From the NCBI GenBank assembly GCA_964560495.1, contig CAZLMM010000026.1, positions 8,690 to 72,689 on the forward strand: 64,000 nt of DNA. The letters are read 5' to 3'. Shown here piece after piece: positions 16,012 through 23,706 of this stretch. The stretch's first letter is position 1. The number at the start of each line of letters is the position of its first letter. Origin of the DNA: UBA5069 sp964560495. GTDB lineage: Bacteria; Chloroflexota; Anaerolineae; Caldilineales; Caldilineaceae. The notes below the pieces were generated by a model that saw only the letters and a program-made list of their open reading frames with translations, was not told where the DNA came from and did not search any database. Both the position numbers and the translations under genes were made by a program.

Positions 16012-17214
16012 TCAATAGTTGGCAGCCTGACGCACCTCGGCGCCATGAACGATGACGAAACGAATCAGATCGCCCAGTTTCTCCACATCCGACGCGGAGA
16101 GAGCGGCGCCTGTTGGCAGGCACAGAATGCGGCGCGCCAGCCGTTCCGTGTGAGGCAAAGACGAGCCAGCTTCAGGATAGAGCGTTGCATAGGGGGCCAT
16201 ACGATGACAGCCAGGCCAGAAGTAGCGGCGAGCGTGAACATTCTCTGCCCAGAGTACGTCCATAAGCGTGTCGCGATCCACGCCTGCTTCCCCCTCGTCC
16301 ACTTCCATCGCCAGATACTGATAATTGCTATGCCCGGTCGGGCCGTAGGTAATCAATGAAAGACCAGGGATCCCGGCCAGGGCGCGCTGGTGCTGTTCGT
16401 GGCGCTCCCGATTGACATGCAACAGCTCATCGAGCTGGTCGAGCAGCGTCAGACCGACTGCAGCCGAGAATTCGTGCATCTTGGCATTGGTTCCGGCCGA
16501 CGCGACGCGATCGACGCCGCTGAAGCCAAAATTGCGCAGCCGACGCAGCTCATCGGCAAGTGCTTCATCGTCAAGCGCAATGGCCCCGCCCTCCATTGTG
16601 TGGAGAAACTTGGTGGCGTGAAAGCTGAAAACCTCCAACGAGCCAAAAGAACCAATCATCCTGCCCTGAGATGAACAGGCGAAGGCGTGGGCGGCGTCGA
16701 ACATGAGGCGCAGCCCGTGGGACTGCGCACAGCGCGTCAATTCAGCGGTTGCGCAGGGACGCCCCCACACGTGCACGCCAACGATCCCGCTCGTAGTTGG
16801 CGTGATGGCCGCCTCGACGCACACTGGATCCAAGTTGTGGGTGTGAGGATCGATGTCGCAAAAAACGGGCTTGAGACCCGATCGATGCAAGGCGTGGATA
16901 GTCGCCACGAAAGTAAAAGACGGCGCGACCACCTCGCCGGTCAGCCCCAGGGACCACACAGCCAGTTCCAGCCCGATTGTGCCATTGCACACGGCGACGC
17001 AGTGACGAACGCCGAGAAAGTCCGCCAGACGCTTCTCCAGGGCCGCAACGAGCGGCCCATGATTGGTGAATCGCCCGCTGTCCAGGACCCTGTTCAGATA
17101 GCCAAAGAGCCGCTGGCGGTCTGGCTGAGAGGGCGCGCCAACGTGGAGAATGTGATCAAAGGTGGGGCGGCCGCCCATAATGGCGAGATCGCTTATCTGG
17201 CGTTTAGAAATCAT
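16012..17214 (-). CDS. DegT/DnrJ/EryC1-type sugar aminotransferase
   Basis: 400 residues of the PLP-dependent DegT/StrS family that aminates nucleotide-activated keto-sugars. Visible features are the N-terminal SGRFTNHGPLVAALEKRLA block, VAVCNGTIGLELA near residue 85, FDAAHAFA with the aspartate that binds the PLP nitrogen near residue 172, and FSFHATKFLHTMEGGAI, whose lysine is the Schiff-base residue. The start is set at ATG 17214 (MISKRQISDL), preceded by GTGAGGTCACGCC; the frame also opens seven codons earlier. It overlaps the upstream acyltransferase by 11 bp. With the acyltransferase and glycosyltransferase before it, it probably builds an N-acylated amino-deoxy sugar. Confidence 0.9.
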   Translation of the reverse strand: MISKRQISDLAIMGGRPTFDHILHVGAPSQPDRQRLFGYLNRVLDSGRFTNHGPLVAALEKRLADFLGVRHCVAVCNGTIGLELAVWSLGLTGEVVAPSFTFVATIHALHRSGLKPVFCDIDPHTHNLDPVCVEAAITPTTSGIVGVHVWGRPCATAELTRCAQSHGLRLMFDAAHAFACSSQGRMIGSFGSLEVFSFHATKFLHTMEGGAIALDDEALADELRRLRNFGFSGVDRVASAGTNAKMHEFSAAVGLTLLDQLDELLHVNRERHEQHQRALAGIPGLSLITYGPTGHSNYQYLAMEVDEGEAGVDRDTLMDVLWAENVHARRYFWPGCHRMAPYATLYPEAGSSLPHTERLARRILCLPTGAALSASDVEKLGDLIRFVIVHGAEVRQAANY

Positions 17215-17860
17215 GAGGCGTGACCTCACGCACAAATCGCGCCGGCACGCCGACTACCACTGTACGGGCGGGCGCATCACGCACGACCACTGCGCCGGCG
17301 CCAACGATAGCCTCATCGCCAATGTGAATGCGATCTTTGACCGATGCGCCCAAACCCACCCAGGCGGCCCGCCCAATGTGCGCCGAACCGCCCAGGTTCG
17401 CCCCACCCGACAGCCGCGCTCCTGCTTCCAGGCGACAGCCATGCGCCACCGTTGCACCGGCGCCGATGATCACATTCTCTTCCAGCTCCGCACTCGGGTC
17501 GACGATAGCGCCGGCCTTGATGACGCTTCCCGCGGCCACGTGCGCGCTGCCCGACACGATTGCCCGCGGATGAATGGCTATCGCCAGCGCAAAGCCCCGC
17601 GCTCGCAGCAAATCGGCCAATCGCAGACGCGCCAGGTTGTGTCCAAAGCCCACGATCACATGGCGCACGCCCGACGCCCACAGGCCATCCAATGCGTCTG
17701 CGCCGCCCAAGACCGGCGCGTCACAAAACTGCTCGCCTTGCCGTCCCGGGTTGAGGTCATCCAGGAAGCCAACCAATTCATAATCATTGTTGAGTCGAAC
17801 AATCTCGGCCACCACCAGTGCATGGCTCGACGCTCCCCAAATCGCCAGCTTTGGCTTCAT
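17204..17860 (-). CDS. NeuD/PglD-like sugar acyltransferase
   Basis: 218 residues. The N-terminal Rossmann-like half (LAIWGASSHALVVAEIVRLN, LVGFLDD) is the PglD_N domain that binds the sugar nucleotide. The C-terminal half is a left-handed beta helix with hexapeptide repeats (IVDPSAELEENVIIGAGATV, then RAAWVGLGASVKDRIHIGDE). The histidine in ATVAHGCRLEAG, near residue 138, is the expected general base. Such proteins acetylate amino groups of UDP-amino sugars or O-positions of sialic acids. It overlaps the upstream glycosyltransferase by 4 bp (ATGA) and the downstream aminotransferase by 11 bp, so the three are one transcription unit. Confidence 0.88.
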   Translation of the reverse strand: MKPKLAIWGASSHALVVAEIVRLNNDYELVGFLDDLNPGRQGEQFCDAPVLGGADALDGLWASGVRHVIVGFGHNLARLRLADLLRARGFALAIAIHPRAIVSGSAHVAAGSVIKAGAIVDPSAELEENVIIGAGATVAHGCRLEAGARLSGGANLGGSAHIGRAAWVGLGASVKDRIHIGDEAIVGAGAVVVRDAPARTVVVGVPARFVREVTPHDF

Positions 17861-18912
17861 GGCGTTTTTCCCTTGCGCGAAACAGCCCTGCCTTCGCCGC
17901 GCCAGCCACCAGCGAGAAGCGCGATAAAATTTTCCACTGCGTGCATCAACGTCAGTTCGGTTGTTACCAGTTGATGAGCTTCCTCGGCAATTGCCCGGCG
18001 CTCCTGTTCGTACGTCAGAAAATGGAGTGCAGTATCGGCCAGCTCTGCCACAGGCGCATAGACGATGTGGCGATTTTGCACAAAGGGTGCATGGGGCAAC
18101 AGCGGCTCGGAAATCATCATGGCGCGATTAGGCGCAGCCAGATAGAGGCGCAGCAGGTTGCTGTCGTGGGGTTGGCGCAGGATGTTGAGCACAAGCCTGG
18201 CGCGGTTGAACAGTTCGACACGCTCAGGGCCAAAGACATAGGGATGGTGTATTCCATCGACTCGCAGCATCTTGACTCCCCGTCGCGCCAGAGCAGCCTC
18301 GATCTCGTCCAACAGCCTGGCCCTACGCCGCGACCCAGGCTTGCCGAGCCACAGCACCGGGATGTCGCGTTCCAGGCGCAGGTCTGCTCCCCAGATCGGA
18401 TGGGAACCAAGATTGATGTGTTGTGCAGGCAGCCCGCGCGCGCAGAGAAAGCGTGTCGTCCAGGCCGATGGGGTCGCCAACGCGTGCAGAGCGCCAATCT
18501 GCTGTAGCCACATGAGGTCGCCAAAATAACGGAAGCGATGCCCTTTGTCTTTCAACAATTCCATCAACGGTTGTATGAATGAGAGGCGCAAGCCAGATGA
18601 CATCGCGCGGCGTTCCCAGGTCGAACGCATCCGGCTCAGCCATCGGCCAATCCCGATGGGGAAGCGCGGGTCCCAGAACTGCTCGGTGTGCCAGACGACC
18701 AATTGCGGCGATGACAAACTACCCTGACTGAACCACGGTGTAATTGGGCCAAAGGGACCCATGGTAAAAAGAACATCCACCTCGCCGCGCCCTGCCATCG
18801 TCGGCGAAATGCGCGACACAGGATGACCTAACGCGCCGAAACACTCGGTCACGGCTTCTGCCAGCTCATCGCGCACGCCCCAATGAACGACGCCAACGGA
18901 GGGTGATCTCAT
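17857..18912 (-). CDS. CgeB-like glycosyltransferase
   Basis: 351 residues with a GT-B arrangement like CgeB/spore-maturation glycosyltransferases. The N-terminal half shows a short Rossmann start (VGVVHWGVRDELAEAV) and VVWHTEQFWDPRFP. In the C-terminal half PVLWLGKPGSRRRARLLDEI and YVFGPERVELFNRARLVLNI are followed by the typical NLLRLYLAAPNRAMMISEP donor-site region and a helical tail. It is probably cytoplasmic and transfers an amino-sugar made by the neighbouring enzymes. The gene overlaps the acyltransferase by 4 bp and follows the Rieske gene after about 30 bp. Confidence 0.75.
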   Translation of the reverse strand: MRSPSVGVVHWGVRDELAEAVTECFGALGHPVSRISPTMAGRGEVDVLFTMGPFGPITPWFSQGSLSSPQLVVWHTEQFWDPRFPIGIGRWLSRMRSTWERRAMSSGLRLSFIQPLMELLKDKGHRFRYFGDLMWLQQIGALHALATPSAWTTRFLCARGLPAQHINLGSHPIWGADLRLERDIPVLWLGKPGSRRRARLLDEIEAALARRGVKMLRVDGIHHPYVFGPERVELFNRARLVLNILRQPHDSNLLRLYLAAPNRAMMISEPLLPHAPFVQNRHIVYAPVAELADTALHFLTYEQERRAIAEEAHQLVTTELTLMHAVENFIALLAGGWRGEGRAVSRKGKTP

Positions 18913-18941
18913 CAGCCCGCGCCCAAACAGCTACACATCGC

Positions 18942-19349
18942 TCAAACCTCTTGGCGCTCTAGCGAAAGGTAGATGCTCCCATCCACTACAGTCACGGGAT
19001 AAGTACGCACCCGCACCTTGGGATTCGCCAGAGAGCGACCCGTCAACAGGTCGAACTCCCAGGCATGCCAGGGACAGGTAAGGATCTCTCCTGCGCGCCC
19101 CCAAATGAACTGACCCGGCGCTGACGGCAGATAGAGGCCATCGACAGCGCCGCGGCAGAGAGGAGCGCCCTGGTGTGGACACAGGTTGCGCAACGCGCAG
19201 AAGACGCCGCTCACATTGAAGAGGCCGATCTCACGGCCATTCACCGTCACGATTTTGCGTTGACCCGGCGGTATCTCGCTGACTTGGCCGACGAAAACGA
19301 AAGAGCCAGAGAGTAAATCACGGCGCGCGGGCGATTCTGTAGGTGTCAT
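18942..19349 (-). CDS. Rieske [2Fe-2S] ferredoxin-like protein
   Basis: 135 residues, a free-standing Rieske domain. The cluster ligands are in NLCPHQGAPLC (Cys-X-His) and LTCPWHAWEFDL (Cys-X2-His), separated by about 38 residues, longer than the usual 17-20, with a predicted loop GLYLPSAPGQFIWGRAGE. It lacks a catalytic oxygenase domain, so it acts as an electron carrier or small-subunit partner. The start is taken at ATG 19349; a TTG lies five codons further up. It overlaps the end of the amidohydrolase gene by 32 bp, which argues for coordinated expression. No oxygenase or reductase partner lies in the window. Confidence 0.85.
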   Translation of the reverse strand: MTPTESPARRDLLSGSFVFVGQVSEIPPGQRKIVTVNGREIGLFNVSGVFCALRNLCPHQGAPLCRGAVDGLYLPSAPGQFIWGRAGEILTCPWHAWEFDLLTGRSLANPKVRVRTYPVTVVDGSIYLSLERQEV

Positions 19350-20382
19350 AAGCGTTGTCGGCAAAGATACGTTGACGCAGCGATTCTGGCAAGTTTTCCA
19401 TCACATGAAGCGGATTGTCAAAATCCCAGTGTGGGTAATCGCTCGAAAACATGAGAATTTGTTCAGCAGGAAACATCTCGAAGAGTCTTCGCAGGTGGCG
19501 AGGGTCGTCCGGTTCTTCCAAGGGTTGCGTTGTCAAACGCACATGGTCAAGCACATACTCGCTCGGCTTGCGTTTCACCCACGGCGTATCGCTGCGCAGC
19601 CCCTTCCAGTTTTTGTCCAGCCGCCAGAGCAGCGGCGGCAGCCAGGCGACGCCCCCCTCCACAATTACGAATTTGAGTCGAGGAAATCGCTCGAAGACGC
19701 CTTCGCAGATCATGCTGACCAAGTGTGTCATCAGCCCCGTCTGCGCTAATGTGTGATATTCGATGTAGTGCGAGGGGTGGCCTACAGGTGTGGGCGGGCC
19801 GGCAATGCCGGCGCCTTCGCTAAGCGGATGAACGGCGATGGGCAGGTCGTGACGCAAGGCGGCGTCAAAGATCGGATAGTACACACGCTGGCCCAGAGGC
19901 GCGCGCAACCCTGAACCGAGGTTTACCTGCACGAATTGAGGATGCCCGGCGACGCGCTCGATCTCGCGGGCCGCCAGCTCAGGATCCTGCGCCGCAACAA
20001 AAATCGACCCCAAGATGCGATAGTCATGGCTGAACCAGCGTTCGATCAACCAGTCGTTGTATGCCGCAGCCAGGGCCGCGGCAGCGTCCGCGTTGGCAAG
20101 ATTCGACAGCGCAAGTTGATAAGACTCGCCGACCACGATGATGCGCTCCATTTGATAGCGATCGACCAGGTCTTCGACCAGAAAGGCCGGGTCGGAGCCT
20201 GGCTGCCCACCCCCCGGCGGCGCAGCATCCCGGCGCGCTGTAGAAATGGGGTTAGGATAACCATTGTGGGGGTGCAGCAGCTTGCCAGTCAACAGGCGTG
20301 TACGCCACGGTTCAGCCATGTGTTTCGCCAGCTCTTCCAGATGACGCCAACGCACATGTACATCGCAGTCGATGAGTCTCAT
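19318..20382 (-). CDS. Amidohydrolase (ACMSD-like, amidohydrolase-2 family)
   Basis: 354 residues of the metal-dependent amidohydrolase-2 family, TIM barrels that include decarboxylases and hydrolases of aromatic or lactone substrates. The N-terminal metal site is IDCDVHVRW. A histidine strand follows in LPIAVHPLSEG near residue 195, a second region in KFVIVEGGVAWLPPLLWRLD, and the catalytic aspartate in FSSDYPHWDFDNP near residue 315. The start is ATG 20382, which overlaps the upstream MFS stop by 4 bp and has GGGAACGA before it; the frame continues upstream without support. The reaction is unknown. Confidence 0.85.
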   Translation of the reverse strand: MRLIDCDVHVRWRHLEELAKHMAEPWRTRLLTGKLLHPHNGYPNPISTARRDAAPPGGGQPGSDPAFLVEDLVDRYQMERIIVVGESYQLALSNLANADAAAALAAAYNDWLIERWFSHDYRILGSIFVAAQDPELAAREIERVAGHPQFVQVNLGSGLRAPLGQRVYYPIFDAALRHDLPIAVHPLSEGAGIAGPPTPVGHPSHYIEYHTLAQTGLMTHLVSMICEGVFERFPRLKFVIVEGGVAWLPPLLWRLDKNWKGLRSDTPWVKRKPSEYVLDHVRLTTQPLEEPDDPRHLRRLFEMFPAEQILMFSSDYPHWDFDNPLHVMENLPESLRQRIFADNAYDTYRIARAP

Positions 20383-21791
20383 TCGTTCCCCTTTGCGCAC
20401 GGCTCCGTGGCCGACGCGGATTTCATGGCCAACCAGACGAAGAGCCACATGGCGGTGAAGCGGCCTGCCCCGCTTGCCACAAAAATTGCATTGTAGCTCA
20501 AAGCATCAACCATATAGCCGCCAAGAAGCGGCCCAATCACCGCGCTCACGAAGACAGCAGTCTGATAGAGCGCGGCGGTGCGTGGGCGCTCGTCGTCAGG
20601 CGTCAGCTTGAGCAGCAGATTGAAGTTCGCCAGGTTGAAGCCTGCCCATAGAAAGCCGCCAAGCAAATTGCCCACCACCACCTGCCAGGGCGCTGAATAG
20701 ATGAGCCACAGCAGAGGCAAGGTGGCAATCGGGAATCCTGAAGCCAGAAAGACCCACACCATCCCTCTGCGGTCAGCCAAGCGACCGTAGAATAGCTGGC
20801 CGACCAACGCGGCCAGGGCAGAGGAAGCGGCGGCCACACCGACAACCGCCGGGTCTGCACCCATTTCGCGCACCAGATAAACATTGAAGTAAGGGCCGGC
20901 CGTGTGCAACGCCATGTTCCACACAAAGGCAGAGATGATGAACCCCAACAGCCCTGGACTATTGCGTGCGACAACCCACAGGCGCCGGCTGCGCTTATCG
21001 GCGGTCCTGCGCGCCAGGAATGGCGGTTCGTGAATGCGTGAGAAGTAATAGCTGGCGACGAGACCGACCGCAAAACCGAGGGCGAAAACAACCTGATAGC
21101 CGAGATACGGGCTGAGCGCCTCGCTGCTCAGTGTGGCGATGATCCAGCCGGCCAGCGGCGGGGTGAGCAGGGTGGCAATGCCCATGAGGAAGTTACGGAT
21201 GCTGAAGTAGCGCCCCCGCATGTATTCGGGCACGATGTCGGCGGTCAAAGATGTCCAGGAGGGATTGCCCAGGTTGACGCCAAAGCCACGGATACTGGTC
21301 AAGATCAAGATGGTAACCAGGGCGGCGGTCGGCTGGACGATGACCAGGGGGATGAGCGCCATGAGCAAGAGAGGCAGTCGGTAGAGAAAAGCGCTGCCCC
21401 AGACGATGATCGGTTTGCGCTTGCCCACGATTTCCAGCAGCTTTGCGCCAGGAAACAGTGCAATCGCGCCGGCAAGGTTTGCCAGCGCAGTGATCCAGCC
21501 AATTTGACCGGCCGTTGCGCCGTAGGCCAGGGCGAACAGTGGAATATACGTCAGCACCAGCCCATCGCTGCCAGCGGCAAAGATGCCATCCAGCCAGAAG
21601 ACCCGCAGATTGTGCACTTGCTCGCGGGTGATCGTGCGGGTGAGTTGGCGGCTGAGCCAGAAGTCCAGCGGATGGCGCAGACGCCGCCAGGCAAAACGGG
21701 GAGGAGTATAGACCTCAGGTGTTGCAGGCGGATCATCATCTTCCACTCCCTCCGCCTGCTCTCGAAGTCGTTCAGCGCCAACTGCCTGCAT
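20379..21791 (-). CDS. MFS transporter heading the six-gene block
   Basis: About 470 residues, twelve membrane helices. An N-terminal cytoplasmic extension of about 70 residues ends at HNLRVFWLDGIFAAGSDGLV. The MFS loop motif appears as GRLADRRGMVWVFLASGF in the second half, and GAKLLEIVGKRKPII near residue 120. The profile fits bacterial MFS permeases of unknown specificity. ATG 21791 is chosen; a TTG lies seven codons upstream. It is the first gene of a unit with the amidohydrolase, Rieske, glycosyltransferase, acyltransferase and aminotransferase genes, which overlap or nearly touch. Confidence 0.83.
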   Translation of the reverse strand: MQAVGAERLREQAEGVEDDDPPATPEVYTPPRFAWRRLRHPLDFWLSRQLTRTITREQVHNLRVFWLDGIFAAGSDGLVLTYIPLFALAYGATAGQIGWITALANLAGAIALFPGAKLLEIVGKRKPIIVWGSAFLYRLPLLLMALIPLVIVQPTAALVTILILTSIRGFGVNLGNPSWTSLTADIVPEYMRGRYFSIRNFLMGIATLLTPPLAGWIIATLSSEALSPYLGYQVVFALGFAVGLVASYYFSRIHEPPFLARRTADKRSRRLWVVARNSPGLLGFIISAFVWNMALHTAGPYFNVYLVREMGADPAVVGVAAASSALAALVGQLFYGRLADRRGMVWVFLASGFPIATLPLLWLIYSAPWQVVVGNLLGGFLWAGFNLANFNLLLKLTPDDERPRTAALYQTAVFVSAVIGPLLGGYMVDALSYNAIFVASGAGRFTAMWLFVWLAMKSASATEPCAKGNE

Positions 21792-21979
21792 TCTCCGCCA
21801 TCTTTCTAGCAACTCGTCTGCAGCCCAACGCTATCGGCCTGTTCTCAGTCGTACTCGTCCCTGCCGCCTTCGAGCGCAAACGTCGAGCAACCAGGCAGAG
21901 CAGAACCTGACCATCACGACAGATTATACTCTGTGCAGCGCCTGATGGGGAAGTGGGCGGCCGCTGAATTCCGCGCCCA

Positions 21980-22019
21980 ATAAAACAACGCCCCTGGCTG
22001 ACAAGAGCCAGGGGCGTTG
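21980..22019 (-). terminator. Rho-independent terminator after the HtrA gene
   Basis: Read on the minus strand, a perfect 14-bp stem CAACGCCCCTGGCT / AGCCAGGGGCGTTG with a 6-base loop is followed by TTTTATT. It lies just beyond the stop of the protease gene at 22051. Confidence 0.9.
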
Positions 22020-22050
22020 CGGCAAACGACGCCAAGAGATCGTCCTACGG

Positions 22051-23535
22051 CTAATTCACGCTCACTTCCAGAACCTCGCCAGTGGCGCGCTCGATGACGA
22101 CTGTTGCGGTCTGGCTGTCGGTGCTCAGCTCAACCACCCACACCTCGACCCCATTGCGCGTGTCCGGCGTGGCGACCTTCTCGGCAATCTCGCCGTCGAG
22201 CATCTCCCCCGCTTCCTCTTCGGCAATCTGGATCGCCCGGCGGGCGTTGACGCTTTCGTCTGGCTGCTCGGCCACAGGCCGCGTCTGAGGGTTCGCCGGT
22301 CGTTCACCAACAGTCAGGCTTAGCTCTTTCTGTTCACCCTCGCGCAGCACCGTCAGCGTCACCTCATCTCCTGGCGATGTCTCCGTCACCAGATAGGCAA
22401 CCAGGTCGTCAAAGCTGCGCACAGGCTGGCCGTTGAACTGGACGATGATGTCGCCGCCTTGATTGGTGTCAGGGTCGGCGCCTTCGACGCCCGCCTGATC
22501 TGCCGGTCCGTCGGGAATCACGCTGCCCACATAGGCGCCCAACTGGTTGTTTTCCAGGTCAAGTTCTTTCGCCAGTTCCGGCGTGATGCCCGAACCGCTG
22601 ATGCCCAGATACGGATAGGTGAAGCGACCATCGGTGATGAGCGCCGGGATGACGCGCGAGGCGACGGACATGGGAATGGCAAAGCCTACGCCCGAATTGC
22701 TGCGCACCGCCGACTCGATGGCGAAGTTGACGCCCACCACCTCGCCATCCAGGTTGAGCAAAGGACCGCCGGAATTGCCGGGGTTGATGGCGGCGTCAGT
22801 CTGAATCACATCGGGCAGCGTGTAACGATTCTCGCCGAAACCACCTACGGGATAGCTGCGCCCAATGGCGCTGACGATGCCGGTCGTCATGGTCGCATCC
22901 AGGCCAAAGGGGTTGCCAATGGCGATCACAGTGTACCCGACCCGCAGGTCGCCATTGTCTGCAATCGCCAACGGCTTCCACTCGAAGCCATCGGGCGGCG
23001 TCACTTTGATAACAGCCAGGTCGGCCTGGGGATCAGTCGCCACGACTTCGGCGTCAGCCCACGTTCCGTCGTAGAAGATGACTGTGATGCTCTCTGCGCC
23101 TTCCACGACATGGTTGTTGGTGACGATATGCCCGTCGTTGTCATAGATGAAGCCAGAGCCTTGACTCTGCATCTGGGGCATCTCAGGCATGCCAGGCAAC
23201 TGATCTTCAGGCATGCCGGGGATCTCGATGGTCGGCGCATTGCCCGTCACCTGAATGCTGACGACAGAAGGCGCAACGACTTCATAGAGATTGGCCAATG
23301 CCTCCTGGTCATCAACCAATGAAGAATCCAGTTGGAACTGGGCCGCTGCGGTGCGTGCGCCAGCCGGGCTGGCGTCCACCTGACTGCTGGTCCACAAGAG
23401 GGGCGCATAGAACGCGCCCAACACCAGGGTCAGCGCCAACAAAGCGACAAGCCCCACAACACGTACAGAGGGTCGTCGCCGACGCGGTTTTTCCTTCTCT
23501 GGGAGAAGGTCGAATTGTGGGTCGTACATGGTCAT
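22051..23535 (-). CDS. HtrA/DegP-like trypsin-type protease with PDZ and PepSY-like tail
   Basis: 494 residues. A basic cytoplasmic stretch (KEKPRRRRPSVRV) and one membrane helix (VGLVALLALTLVLGAFYAPL) anchor the protein, leaving the rest outside. The catalytic triad is His in VTNNHVVEGAE near residue 142, Asp in PQADLAVIKV near residue 173, and Ser in NPGNSGGPLLN near residue 257. A methionine/proline-rich loop with repeated MPE precedes the histidine. A PDZ domain covers about 315-410 (LGAYVGSVIPDGPADQAGVE, GGDIIVQFNGQPV). The last 65 residues (ARRAIQIAEEEA...ATGEVLEVSVN) look like a PepSY inhibitory or regulatory domain, an unusual addition. Start ATG 23535 follows GGAAGGATGT. Likely an envelope quality-control protease. 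Confidence 0.92.
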   Translation of the reverse strand: MTMYDPQFDLLPEKEKPRRRRPSVRVVGLVALLALTLVLGAFYAPLLWTSSQVDASPAGARTAAAQFQLDSSLVDDQEALANLYEVVAPSVVSIQVTGNAPTIEIPGMPEDQLPGMPEMPQMQSQGSGFIYDNDGHIVTNNHVVEGAESITVIFYDGTWADAEVVATDPQADLAVIKVTPPDGFEWKPLAIADNGDLRVGYTVIAIGNPFGLDATMTTGIVSAIGRSYPVGGFGENRYTLPDVIQTDAAINPGNSGGPLLNLDGEVVGVNFAIESAVRSNSGVGFAIPMSVASRVIPALITDGRFTYPYLGISGSGITPELAKELDLENNQLGAYVGSVIPDGPADQAGVEGADPDTNQGGDIIVQFNGQPVRSFDDLVAYLVTETSPGDEVTLTVLREGEQKELSLTVGERPANPQTRPVAEQPDESVNARRAIQIAEEEAGEMLDGEIAEKVATPDTRNGVEVWVVELSTDSQTATVVIERATGEVLEVSVN

Positions 23536-23706
23536 ACATCCTTCCTAAATTCATGACAGTTTTTTTATCGCCAATGGCAAGCGTGGGAAAGGCGGCTGCC
23601 ATAGGCGTCATTCACACTTGCTTCTCTTTGATCATACCCTGGCTCGCTAAAGACCGGTTGAACGCCAGGTAAGAATACGCTGAGAACATGCAACCCGGCG
23701 ACGAAG

